DNA of 64,000 nucleotides from an uncultured bacterium. GTDB lineage: Bacteria; Cyanobacteriota; Vampirovibrionia; Gastranaerophilales; Gastranaerophilaceae. The notes under the pieces were generated by a model. That model worked only from the letters and a program-made list of their open reading frames with translations. It had not been told where the DNA came from and searched no databases. How positions within the stretch are numbered: the stretch's first letter is position 1; every line of letters starts with the position of its first letter. A program made the translations under genes and the position numbers. Positions 45,655 to 53,228 of the stretch are shown piece after piece. The stretch covers positions 86,049 to 150,048 of the forward strand of contig CASDOW010000002.1 in NCBI GenBank assembly GCA_949282195.1, given 5' to 3'.

Positions 45655-46521
45655 TTAAAGTAAATCTTCTAAATAATCCTTAATTTCAACACCGATTTTT
45701 TTCAACTCTAAATAATCAGATGAAATACTATAATCTTTATCTGATGAAATAATAATCAAATTTGTAACATCATATACTTCATTATCAATATCAAAAAAAG
45801 TTTTATAATAAATTTTGTTTGAAGTTTTACCGCTGAAAAGTTTTAGGTAGTCAAACTTTTGTTTATACTTTTCTAAAAGATTTAGTACAAATTTGTTTTT
45901 TTTATTAAAAATATCTCGACTGGAAGGCATATTAGAAACAAAAATGCCATTTTTTTTCAAAGATTTTTTTATTAATTCTAAATACTCAACACCGCAAAAT
46001 CTTTCATCTATTCCTTCGTCAGACGCAACATCAACAACTATTAAATCGTATTTTCTTTTTGTTGTTTTTAAATATATCAAAGCATCTTGAAGATAAAAGT
46101 TCATTTTATCGGATATTTTAAAATCAAAATATTTCTCGGCTATAGGAAAAATATTTTCTTCAATATCAACAATATCAATTCTTTTTAATTTTAAAAATAT
46201 TTTTTCATACTGATTGATGATTATTCCCGAACCAAAACCAATAAGCAAGATGTCCTTTATGTTTTTATTCATCAAACAAGGAATTAAAAAATAATTTATA
46301 TAGGGCAAATTTCCTTTATAAAATTTTGAATTAATATAACCGGCCTGATAAGTATCTTTATATTTTAAAAATTTGCCTATTTCATTTTCAACAACAGAAA
46401 TACTATGAAAATCAGACTGCTTTTCAAAAAGAACTTTTTCAACTATATCGATTGAATTAATTTTATCTAAAAGTTCATTATCGGGTTTATTTATTGATAA
46501 ATCTTCAGGAATTATTGTCAT
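45655..46521 (-). CDS. Spermidine synthase-like methyltransferase-fold protein
   Basis: The 288-residue protein has the Rossmann core of spermidine synthases: an N-terminal strand region ending NLPYINYFLIPCL, the glycine loop LLIGFGSGIIINQYEK, an acidic strand RIDIVDIEE, a conserved YFDFKISDKMNFYLQDALIY (matching the Y-x-x-x-x-D-A pattern), and DLIVVDVASDEGI. The G-G-G-D-G loop is altered to G-F-G-S-G, so it may not make spermidine. It could be a relative acting on another substrate. It is followed by 55 bases before the ROK gene. Confidence 0.7.
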   Translation of the reverse strand: MTIIPEDLSINKPDNELLDKINSIDIVEKVLFEKQSDFHSISVVENEIGKFLKYKDTYQAGYINSKFYKGNLPYINYFLIPCLMNKNIKDILLIGFGSGIIINQYEKIFLKLKRIDIVDIEENIFPIAEKYFDFKISDKMNFYLQDALIYLKTTKRKYDLIVVDVASDEGIDERFCGVEYLELIKKSLKKNGIFVSNMPSSRDIFNKKNKFVLNLLEKYKQKFDYLKLFSGKTSNKIYYKTFFDIDNEVYDVTNLIIISSDKDYSISSDYLELKKIGVEIKDYLEDLL

Positions 46522-46610
46522 AGATAATTAATAACACAAACTTAAAACAAATAACAAAACTATTTTTTACACGTTTTATATATATAAAATCAGTATTAAA
46601 AGGTACAAAT

Positions 46611-47369
46611 ATGAACAATATAAATTCAATAACTACAAGCAATTACAATAATATTTATTTTGGCAAAAATAAAAAAAGAACAAATAACCAAAACAACAAT
46701 ATTAATACATCTCAAAAAAATAAAACAATAATTAAATCGCTGGTTGGCTTAGCTTTAATTTCAACTGCTACAGTTGCATTAATTAAATCAGGAAAATTAA
46801 ACAACAAAAGCAAAAAAATTATCAATTCAAATACAACCAAAACAACAGCCTCAGCAACAATGAATAAAAAAATTACATCCTTAAAAGATTTGATTTTTAA
46901 GAACGGAACAGCTCAAGACAAAAACGGACAACCTTTTTCAGGCACAGTTGAACACATAGATTTAAACGGCAATAAATTTGAATTGACATTTAAAAACGGG
47001 GTAATCAAAAAAAGCATAAAAGAAGGCGAAGAAGGTTTTACAAAAACATACAGAAAAAATTTAATAACAACTGAATTTAACAATGGAGCAAAAAAAGAAG
47101 TAGATAGAAGAGGAAAATCATTACTTGAAATCAGAACCGATAACTTTGAAAACATATATCACAGCGAAAAAATATACAATGACTCAGGTGTGCTTATAAG
47201 ATACGCACCAATATATAAAGATGATTTACTTGCTAAACAATTAACAGCTGAAGAAGTTTCCGATAAAACTATAAATAAAAATGAAGGATTATTTACAAAT
47301 ATCCTAGGCAGAATAAAAGAAAGCTATAGAAGCAGATTTCCCAAAAAATCAAAGGTTATATTATTCTAA
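46611..47369 (+). CDS. Lineage-specific protein with F-G-K motif, membrane helix and a repeat-like segment
   Basis: The 252-residue protein begins MNNINSITTSNYNNIYFGKN and has a hydrophobic helix at about residues 44-60 (SLVGLALISTATVALIKSGK), then Lys/Thr-rich sequence. Residues about 95-190 recall MORN/YwqK-type repeats (DKNGQPFSGTVEHIDLNGNK, FELTFKNGVIKKS, with GFTKTYRKN following). AAAAGG lies before the ATG. It may be a membrane protein with an outer beta domain; the role is unknown. Confidence 0.65.
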   Translation: MNNINSITTSNYNNIYFGKNKKRTNNQNNNINTSQKNKTIIKSLVGLALISTATVALIKSGKLNNKSKKIINSNTTKTTASATMNKKITSLKDLIFKNGTAQDKNGQPFSGTVEHIDLNGNKFELTFKNGVIKKSIKEGEEGFTKTYRKNLITTEFNNGAKKEVDRRGKSLLEIRTDNFENIYHSEKIYNDSGVLIRYAPIYKDDLLAKQLTAEEVSDKTINKNEGLFTNILGRIKESYRSRFPKKSKVILF

Positions 47370-47383
47370 TATAACCTTTGATT
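47347..47383. terminator. Bidirectional terminator between convergent genes
   Basis: A 17-base stem (47347-47363 with 47367-47383) has a three-base loop that overlaps the plus-strand stop codon. A-rich and T-rich flanks allow termination on both strands. Confidence 0.85.
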
Positions 47384-47389
47384 TAATAT

Positions 47390-48001
47390 TTAAATATTTA
47401 AGTCTTTAATAATATCACCCAATCCGGCAAAGCTTTTAACTCTAAATTTTCTAATGCCTATAGATTTAATCAACTCATCATTATCTCTTTCGATATCCAC
47501 GCCGACTTTTGCTTCTGCATACACATTTGCAATATCTTTTCTATCTCCATATCTTTCCAATCCTTCTACCTTATATTGCCCGAAGTTTCCTAAGTTTTTC
47601 TTAACCATTTTTTGTGCTCTTAGCGCGTCATCTTTAGTGTAAACAAAAAATGAATAATAATTTTCATCAATAGGCTCAGATATAGGCAATCCTGAATTTC
47701 TTCTAAGCCAAGATAGGGAATATCTTAAATTATTTTGTTTCATAGCGATACTTGCTGCATAATATGAAGGTTTTTCCATGGCATAACTTGCTTTTGGTTT
47801 ATCCGTTTTTAAAAATTTTTTAACTCTCTCAAATAAAGTGGGTTCCTTAGTATCCGAAATATAATATTTAAATATACTATCAAATTCATCTCTACACTCA
47901 AGCTTATCTTCAGGATTAGAAAATGCTTTTTTTGGAATTTGAACTAAATTTATAGATTTAAATTTTGGAATATTTTGCAAAGTAATTGGTTTTATTCTCA
48001 T
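47390..48001 (-). CDS. Lineage-specific protein of unknown function
   Basis: The 203-residue protein begins MRIKPITLQNIPKFKSINLV, with a motif of the same kind as its neighbours near residue 14. The body is charged and mixed alpha/beta (SYYAASIAMKQNNLRYSLSW, then a KDDALRAQKMVKKNLGNFGQ helix). No family or membrane segment is seen. It lies 56 bases after the next gene on the same strand and may share its transcript. Confidence 0.65.
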   Translation of the reverse strand: MRIKPITLQNIPKFKSINLVQIPKKAFSNPEDKLECRDEFDSIFKYYISDTKEPTLFERVKKFLKTDKPKASYAMEKPSYYAASIAMKQNNLRYSLSWLRRNSGLPISEPIDENYYSFFVYTKDDALRAQKMVKKNLGNFGQYKVEGLERYGDRKDIANVYAEAKVGVDIERDNDELIKSIGIRKFRVKSFAGLGDIIKDLNI

Positions 48002-48057
48002 ATTTCCTCTTTCTTATTCTGATATTTATACATATAAAAATTTTAAGACCCGAATTT

Positions 48058-48846
48058 TTATATTACAACAACTTCAGGGTAATTTTCCTTCATATATTCG
48101 CCAAGTTTTACAATTTCATCTTTATTGTGTTCAAATGGCAACAACTTTAATCTTCCTATTGTAATATATCTATTTTCATCATCAGGAAAATCCATAGAAT
48201 CAAGATATAATCTTTTCGCTTTTTCCATGGCATTTTTCATATCAATACCGGACACAAGACACTTATATCTTGCAATTGCAGCTTCTTTTGAATCGGCAAA
48301 TCCAAGCCAAGGGTCAATCACAATATCGCAATCTTCTCTGTTCATATCAGTTAACACTAAAACATGCCCTAAAGGGATGTCCTTTTTATAAACTTCCTTA
48401 AAGGTGCTTCTTTTAATAACAGTTACTTCCAATGCCAATCTTGTATATTTGGAATTATAATATCCGTTTGCAGCTAATACCCCAATAGCAGCACAAACTT
48501 GCTCTTTGCAATTTCCTGTTTTATAAAAACGTGATGAATTAATGGTATCAACAAAAGGGGCAAATGTTTCTTTTTCGTTTTCATTCTTTTCAAAAATACT
48601 TGCGCTTTTTTCTTTAATTCTTATTGATTCAATTGAAGAAAAGATACGATTTGCAACCTTAAGTGCTTGCTCTCTATGCTTAGAGTTAGGTTTAGCGCAT
48701 GAATACCTTGAAAGAATATAACTGGAGCTAACCAAAGGAAAAGCTTCTTTTGTAGTTCTTAAAATTTTATCTGCTTCCTTTATAGGCTTTTTTCTTGCTT
48801 GAAACAAAGGTTGATAGGAGTAATTTTGTATAGTTGAAATATTCAT
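48058..48846 (-). CDS. Protein with possible Cys-His-Asp protease/transglutaminase-like core
   Basis: The 262-residue protein begins MNISTIQNYSYQPLFQARKK. Residues 111-119 read GNCKEQVCA with C113 at the start of a helix, H161 lies in PLGHVLVLTD and D178 in DIVIDPWLG. The order Cys-helix, His-strand, Asp-Pro-Trp is found in papain-like, transglutaminase-like and bacterial effector cysteine enzymes. The assignment is by motif spacing only. There is no secretion signal I can name apart from the N-terminal motif shared with neighbours. Confidence 0.6.
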   Translation of the reverse strand: MNISTIQNYSYQPLFQARKKPIKEADKILRTTKEAFPLVSSSYILSRYSCAKPNSKHREQALKVANRIFSSIESIRIKEKSASIFEKNENEKETFAPFVDTINSSRFYKTGNCKEQVCAAIGVLAANGYYNSKYTRLALEVTVIKRSTFKEVYKKDIPLGHVLVLTDMNREDCDIVIDPWLGFADSKEAAIARYKCLVSGIDMKNAMEKAKRLYLDSMDFPDDENRYITIGRLKLLPFEHNKDEIVKLGEYMKENYPEVVVI

Positions 48847-48860
48847 TTTAATCTCTTTAA

Positions 48861-49946
48861 CTACCTTGGCTTTCTGAGCACAACTTCAAGAAACATAGGG
48901 AAATCTTCAAGAGATAATTCATCGTCATCCATATCTCTTAGTTCAAATTCACCGTCACGAATTGCATAGATATTGTTCTTATTTGGTATTGCAATATTCT
49001 CAATTTTTACAACATTAAAACCAACTCTTTTAGCAAAATCAGCCATTTCATCAGGACGCATAGTGCCATAGTTTTCTTTTATTTCATATGCCCAGTTTTC
49101 AGGTGTGGCAAGCCATTTTCTGTGTCTTACAAATTCCGTTATAAGCCATCTTGGCATTATACAAGAATCCCCTTCCCATTCACACTGACCTTTTGCAGGA
49201 TAAAAATCCATACAAAAACGCTTTAATTTATCTAAAGTGCACAATTTAGTAATATCAGCCTTTCTTAACTCTTCTTCATCTTTGATAGGCGGATAGGTAC
49301 CGTCTTCTTCATTTGCATTACATATTCTTATTTTTTCCCAAGCATCAGACCCCGGAGTTGCAGGGTCTTTAATAATTAACACCCCGCCGGGTTTTAATGA
49401 ATCATATGCTTGCTGCATAAAATGCAAAATTGAAGCCTTTGAATAAGCTTCTTCATTATATTCATCACTGGCGTAGCTATACAATTCATGCATTATGCTC
49501 GAAGCAATAATTGCGTCTTTTTTCTCATTTTTATACGGAAGATTAAAAGCATTACCCACAACATATTTAGCAGTTTGATTATTTTGTTCATCTTTAGCTC
49601 TTGCAATTTCAAGCATTTCAGGAGATAAATCCAAACCAAAATATTTATAATCAGAAGGCAGAAATTCTCTTAAAGTTCTCGCTAAAGCACCGTCACAACA
49701 ACCAATATCGGCTATTTCAAGAGGTTGTTTTTTTCTTTTTTCATCAGTGTCAATTTTTCCTAAAGCACCCAAGAAAAATCTTATATTGTCATTTAACTTC
49801 ATTTTGTTATTCATTAAAGGAATATAAGTGTTTAAGTTGGGTTCTGATGTTCTTTGTGCCTCTTTTCCTTTAAAGGTTGCATTCTGTTGCCTTAGATTGA
49901 TATTTCTTCTACATGACACATATATATTAACAGGTGACAGTTTCAT
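48861..49946 (-). CDS. Class I SAM-dependent methyltransferase with lineage-type N-terminus
   Basis: The 361-residue protein begins MKLSPVNIYVSCRRNINLRQ and has QQNATFKG near residue 22, then a Rossmann methyltransferase domain: IADIGCCDGALARTLREFLP (SAM loop), YKYFGLDLSPEMLEIARAKD (acidic strand), VGNAFNLPYKNEKKDAIIAS and LKPGGVLIIKDP. The C-terminal 150 residues include several conserved-looking Trp and Cys residues (GQCEWEGDSCIMPRW). The substrate is unknown. It is the first of three minus-strand genes with the shared N-terminal motif. Confidence 0.8.
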   Translation of the reverse strand: MKLSPVNIYVSCRRNINLRQQNATFKGKEAQRTSEPNLNTYIPLMNNKMKLNDNIRFFLGALGKIDTDEKRKKQPLEIADIGCCDGALARTLREFLPSDYKYFGLDLSPEMLEIARAKDEQNNQTAKYVVGNAFNLPYKNEKKDAIIASSIMHELYSYASDEYNEEAYSKASILHFMQQAYDSLKPGGVLIIKDPATPGSDAWEKIRICNANEEDGTYPPIKDEEELRKADITKLCTLDKLKRFCMDFYPAKGQCEWEGDSCIMPRWLITEFVRHRKWLATPENWAYEIKENYGTMRPDEMADFAKRVGFNVVKIENIAIPNKNNIYAIRDGEFELRDMDDDELSLEDFPMFLEVVLRKPR

Positions 49947-50098
49947 TTAATTATCTCCAAGTTGTTCTTATATTTGCATTTCTACAAAGCAGCTGAATGT
50001 ATTTTTTTGCCAAACATAAATTTAAACCAATAAAAAATGATAATTTTTTTATTTATTTGTTTTTATAATATTATAAAGCAAAATAGGAGGAGAAATTA

Positions 50099-50308
50099 AT
50101 GAAACAATTAGGGACTATGAACTGCGCTAATTCATTTCACCCAAATTATGCAACCTTGCACGCTGTATATGAATTATCAAACGGAAAAACAATTGCAATG
50201 GATACTTCTAATTCTAAATTAAGCCAAGCTCCTAATGGCGACTTTCAAGTTACAACAACTTACAAAAGTGAAGACGAACTCGAAAGAATGTATAAATGTC
50301 AATTGTAA
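50099..50308 (+). CDS. Small 69-residue protein
   Basis: The protein begins MKQLGTMNCANSFHPNYATL and ends ELERMYKCQL. It has a strong AGGAGG site eight bases before its ATG, and codon use like the other genes. No membrane segment or known motif is seen. It is the last gene before the repeat-bearing accessory segment and may belong to it. Confidence 0.55.
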   Translation: MKQLGTMNCANSFHPNYATLHAVYELSNGKTIAMDTSNSKLSQAPNGDFQVTTTYKSEDELERMYKCQL

Positions 50309-50311
50309 AAG

Positions 50312-50360
50312 AACACATGGTTTGATTATTTGTTCCACATGGTTTGATTTTTTCGGCAAT
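50312..50360 (+). repeat. Repeat R1, copy 1
   Basis: A 49-base segment that recurs at 52168-52216 with three mismatches. Within it ACATGGTTTGATT occurs twice, the second time followed by TTTTCGGCAAT. It begins four bases after the stop of the 69-residue gene. Confidence 0.85.
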
Positions 50361-50469
50361 AAGAAGTCAATATCTTTTTAATATACTCTGATATTTTCTC
50401 AAACTTATTTACATTTTACAGTTTCTAATAATAAAATATTTATGTTATATTTCTTGTCAGGAGTAATAT

Positions 50470-51060
50470 ATGCAAAAAAAATATAAATATATAGATACGA
50501 ATTCTGTAGAATTGTGCAAAATGAGAGAAAATGCAAGAGCTTTGATGAGAAAGTACGATACAGTGGATTTTAACGATGAGCATCAAAAACGTCAAATCCT
50601 TGAACAATTATTCGGTTCAATAGGCTCTAATGTTGTAATTGATGAGAAATTTCACTGTGAATATGGGAAAAATATTTTTATAGGTAAGGATGTTATAATA
50701 GGACCTAATTGTACATTTATTGATAATGAAAAAATTATTATCGGAAACTGTATTATGTTTGCACCAAATATTCAAATTTATACTGCATATCATCCGGTTT
50801 TGCCGGAAGAACGCTATATTATTGAAAGAGCGGAAAATGATCCAATTTATTATAACACCTGTGCTGACCCTGTAGAGATAAAAGACGGGTCATGGATTGG
50901 CGGCGGTGTAATAATTCTGCCGGGAGTAACTATCGGTAAAAACAGTATAGTCGGCGCAGGAAGCGTGGTAAATAAATCTATTCCGGATGATTGCGTTGCG
51001 GTTGGCAACCCTTGCCGGGTTATAAAATACTTTGATGATATCAGAAGAGAAAATGTATAA
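50470..51060 (+). CDS. Maltose/galactoside O-acetyltransferase-like hexapeptide protein
   Basis: The 196-residue enzyme has the left-handed beta-helix of the Maa/LacA family: an N-terminal MRENARALMRKYDTVDFND helix, FHCEYGKNIFIGKDVIIGP, FAPNIQIYTAYHPVLPEERY with the catalytic His, and the GSWIGGGVIILPGVTIGKNS and GAGSVVNKSIPDDCVAVGNP turns. It transfers acetyl from acetyl-CoA to sugars. An AGGAG site lies upstream of the ATG. It overlaps the HAD gene by eight bases. Confidence 0.93.
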   Translation: MQKKYKYIDTNSVELCKMRENARALMRKYDTVDFNDEHQKRQILEQLFGSIGSNVVIDEKFHCEYGKNIFIGKDVIIGPNCTFIDNEKIIIGNCIMFAPNIQIYTAYHPVLPEERYIIERAENDPIYYNTCADPVEIKDGSWIGGGVIILPGVTIGKNSIVGAGSVVNKSIPDDCVAVGNPCRVIKYFDDIRRENV

Positions 51061-51667
51061 ACATATTGTTTTTGATGTTGACGGAACTTTGATAAATACT
51101 GAATATGCTGTTCTGCATTCCTTGCAGGACACATTAAAAGAAGTGCAAAATAAAAATTATAAAATTGAAGAATTAGAATTTGTACTGGGTATTACGGGCG
51201 AAGCGGCAATAAAGCAGCTTGGTATTACAAACATAACTGAAACAGTTGATTTATGGAATAATCATTTGAATAGCTATAAAAATTCTGTTTGTATTTTTGA
51301 CGGTATAAAAGATTTGCTGCAAAAACTTTCACCTGATTATAAATTAGGGATAGTAACATCTAAAACAAAAGCTGAATTTGACGAAGAAGTTACGCATTTC
51401 GGACTTAACAAATATTTTGAAATTATTATCTGTGCAGATGATACTAAAAAGCATAAGCCGAACCCCGAACCTCTCCTAAAATATATGGAACTTGCAAAAG
51501 TAAAGCCAGAAGAAACTCTTTATATCGGTGACAGTATTTATGATATGCAGTGTGCAAAATCATCCGGTGTTGATTTTGCCCTTGCAAAATGGGGAAACAG
51601 AAGACAAAATATTGAAGCAAAATATGCCCTTTTAAACCCGCTGGGTTTATTAAATTACCTGTCGTAG
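51053..51667 (+). CDS. HAD-superfamily phosphatase (phosphoglycolate phosphatase-like)
   Basis: The 204-residue protein has the HAD motifs IVFDVDGTLI (nucleophile Asp), GIVTSKT, the lysine in KKHKPNPEPL and YIGDSIYDM. It removes phosphate from small metabolites; the cap resembles that of Gph/PGP enzymes. The ATG at 51053 is preferred, with AGAAGAGA just upstream; earlier in-frame TTG and ATG codons lie deeper in the acetyltransferase gene. It overlaps that gene by eight bases, so the pair is one unit. Confidence 0.9.
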   Translation: MYKHIVFDVDGTLINTEYAVLHSLQDTLKEVQNKNYKIEELEFVLGITGEAAIKQLGITNITETVDLWNNHLNSYKNSVCIFDGIKDLLQKLSPDYKLGIVTSKTKAEFDEEVTHFGLNKYFEIIICADDTKKHKPNPEPLLKYMELAKVKPEETLYIGDSIYDMQCAKSSGVDFALAKWGNRRQNIEAKYALLNPLGLLNYLS

Positions 51668-51706
51668 ACATACTCGAAATAAAAAAATAACAAACTTTAT
51701 GACAAA

Positions 51707-51731
51707 TTTCCAACCTTTAGAAAAAACTTCC
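51707..51731 (+). repeat. Repeat R3, copy 1
   Basis: TTTCCAACCTT with an A-rich run and ACTTCC recurs at 51839-51863 and 52792-52816. This copy lies about 40 bases after the HAD stop. Confidence 0.65.
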
Positions 51732-51838
51732 TGCTAATGGATTTTCGGCTTTGTCGGTTGGGCATACCTACCCAACAAAATAAATTTTGTGTCTGTTTTG
51801 TATAAATTAAAAAAATTTTTCTCAAACTTGATAAAAAT

Positions 51839-51863
51839 TTTCCAACCTTAAACAAAAACTTCC
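51839..51863 (+). repeat. Repeat R3, copy 2
   Basis: The second copy of the 25-base unit, followed by GACTCCC. It starts the R3-R4-R2-R1 series. Confidence 0.65.
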
Positions 51864-51890
51864 GACTCCCCCTCCAAATGTCCTTGCGGG

Positions 51891-51920
51891 AAATAATCAA
51901 ACCATTCGTACAAGTTCAAA
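51891..51920 (+). repeat. Repeat R4, copy 1
   Basis: AAATAATCAAA followed by a CGTACAA segment recurs, with several mismatches, at 52883-52912. The first half is the reverse complement of the TTTGATTATTT element in R1. Confidence 0.6.
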
Positions 51921-52117
51921 TATATCTTAAACTTCCGCCACATAAGGGTTATAACCAAAAGTCGAGGGGTAGACTTCAACGGACACTTCGTGGACTTTTC
52001 AAGTAATTTGGTTTGATTATTTTCGGACACTTCCGGTAGGTTAAAACCTAAACACAAAGCCGCTTTACGGGGTAAAATCATTTTAACCGTACAGGATTGA
52101 AATGTCTGGTTTAATAC

Positions 52118-52159
52118 ATCAATGCGGAACAAAATTACAAAGATTTGCATAAATAAAAA
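52118..52159 (+). repeat. Repeat R2, copy 1
   Basis: A 42-base segment starting ATCAATGCGGAAC is exactly repeated at 53030-53071. Confidence 0.9.
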
Positions 52160-52167
52160 TGTAAAAA

Positions 52168-52216
52168 AACACATGGTTTGATTTCTTGTTCCACGTGGTT
52201 TGATTTTTTCGGCAAT
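52168..52216 (+). repeat. Repeat R1, copy 2
   Basis: The second copy of the 49-base repeat, 46 of 49 bases the same as at 50312-50360. It lies eight bases after R2. Confidence 0.85.
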
Positions 52217-52343
52217 ATAAAACATAAGTTCTTCTCAATTTCACTTATAACTTTTTCTCAATATCTGCATTAATTTATACTGATTCTAATTAGAGGTTTC
52301 GAGCTTTGTGTCGGTTTTGTATCAATTATGATATATTTAACTT

Positions 52344-52790
52344 ATGAAAATTAAAGAAATAACTATAAATAAAACGGATTATATGGATATTCTATTAATT
52401 GGCGATGAAGATAAAAAAATGATTAATAAATATCTTGAGCAATCTATCCTTTATGCATTATATGAGAATAATGTATTAACCTCTGTTTGTACCGTAGTAG
52501 AAATAGATGATGAAACTATTGAAATAAAAAATCTTGCAACCTATCCACAGTATCAAAATAAAGGCTATGCCACGGCATTGATTAATTTTGTATGTAATAA
52601 ATATAAAACAAAGTTTAAATATTTAATCCTTGGAACCGGAGAAAATAACAAAACATTGAATTTCTATAAAAAACATGGTTTTCAGGAAACTCACAAACTA
52701 AAAAACTTTTTTATTGATAACTACACACATCCAATTTTTGAAAATGGAAAACAGTTGGTAGATATGATTTATTTAAAAAAAATTTTATAA
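52344..52790 (+). CDS. GNAT-family N-acetyltransferase
   Basis: The 148-residue protein shows the acetyl-CoA site NLATYPQYQNKGYATALINF (the Q/R-x-x-G-x-G/A motif) and a C-terminal strand LILGTGENNKTLNFYKKHGF, typical of GNAT enzymes. The acceptor is unknown. No Shine-Dalgarno site is evident; TATATT lies six bases before the ATG. It is flanked on both sides by related repeats, which suggests it arrived as a unit. Confidence 0.88.
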   Translation: MKIKEITINKTDYMDILLIGDEDKKMINKYLEQSILYALYENNVLTSVCTVVEIDDETIEIKNLATYPQYQNKGYATALINFVCNKYKTKFKYLILGTGENNKTLNFYKKHGFQETHKLKNFFIDNYTHPIFENGKQLVDMIYLKKIL

Positions 52791-52791
52791 G

Positions 52792-52816
52792 TTTCCAACC
52801 TTAAGAAAAAACTTCC
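52792..52816 (+). repeat. Repeat R3, copy 3
   Basis: This copy starts one base after the GNAT stop and begins a second R3-R4-R2 series. Confidence 0.65.
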
Positions 52817-52882
52817 GACCTTGTTCAAAATTCTTAAACCTTATGATATTTTTCTGAAAATTTGCGGAACTGGACTATTCCG

Positions 52883-52912
52883 AAATAATCAAATTATCCG
52901 TACAACTCAAAA
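52883..52912 (+). repeat. Repeat R4, copy 2
   Basis: The diverged second copy keeps AAATAATCAAA and CGTACAA. It lies between R3 and R2, as in the first series. Confidence 0.6.
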
Positions 52913-53029
52913 ACGGTGCGTATTTCACTGAAATTCTGCAAATCTCAATCTATCCGTACAGTCCAGAAAAAGTCCAGTTTCCCAGTTTGATTTTTTTGGT
53001 AAACTTAATTTTTCCGACCCGGAAGTACA

Positions 53030-53071
53030 ATCAATGCGGAACAAAATTACAAAGATTTGCATAAATAAAAA
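53030..53071 (+). repeat. Repeat R2, copy 2
   Basis: An exact second copy of the 42-base repeat. It ends just before the terminator of the tRNA-Ser gene. Confidence 0.9.
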
Positions 53072-53094
53072 CCCTCTGAAACAGAGGGCTTTTA
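53068..53094. terminator. Bidirectional terminator near tRNA-Ser
   Basis: CCCTCTG and CAGAGGG form a seven-base stem around AAA. The minus strand then reads TTTTT and the plus strand CTTTTATTT, so it can end tRNA-Ser and GNAT transcripts. Confidence 0.75.
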
Positions 53095-53100
53095 TTTAAA

Positions 53101-53187
53101 CAGAGATGAAGGGATTCGAACCCTTGGCGGAGTCGCCCCCGCACAGTCGTTCCAGGACTGCACCTTAAACCACTCGGACACATCTCT
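53101..53187 (-). tRNA. tRNA-Ser (anticodon GGA)
   Basis: The 87-base class II tRNA has acceptor AGAGATG/CATCTCT, anticodon loop CTGGAAC giving GGA, a long variable arm with GCGGGGGC and GCC pairing, and a T arm AAGGG-TTCGAAT-CCCTT. No CCA is encoded. It borders the repeat-rich accessory segment, a common position for integrated DNA. Confidence 0.95.
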
Positions 53188-53228
53188 ATTGATTTTATAA
53201 TAACATAACAATTAACAATGTCTATATT

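Larger units (their letters stand above)
51668..52343. other. Noncoding repeat-rich stretch between the HAD and GNAT genes
   Basis: I find no believable gene in these 676 bases. They hold the repeats R3 (51707-51731 and 51839-51863), R4 (51891-51920), R2 (52118-52159) and R1 (52168-52216) in that order. They also carry copies of a short element close to TTTGATT(A/T)TTTCGG in both orientations. Open frames on the minus strand run across these repeats and have no coding character. Confidence 0.6.

Noticed and set aside
51848..52225. Open frame of 125 codons on the minus strand (and one of 67 codons at 51697-51900).
   Set aside because: They run across the repeats R1-R4, have no ribosome-binding site, and their composition is not protein-like.
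50309..53100. Integron attC array.
   Set aside because: No convincing inverse core/core site pairs (RYYYAAC/GTTRRRY) were found, and the only tyrosine recombinase, at 36412-37308, looks like XerC/D.
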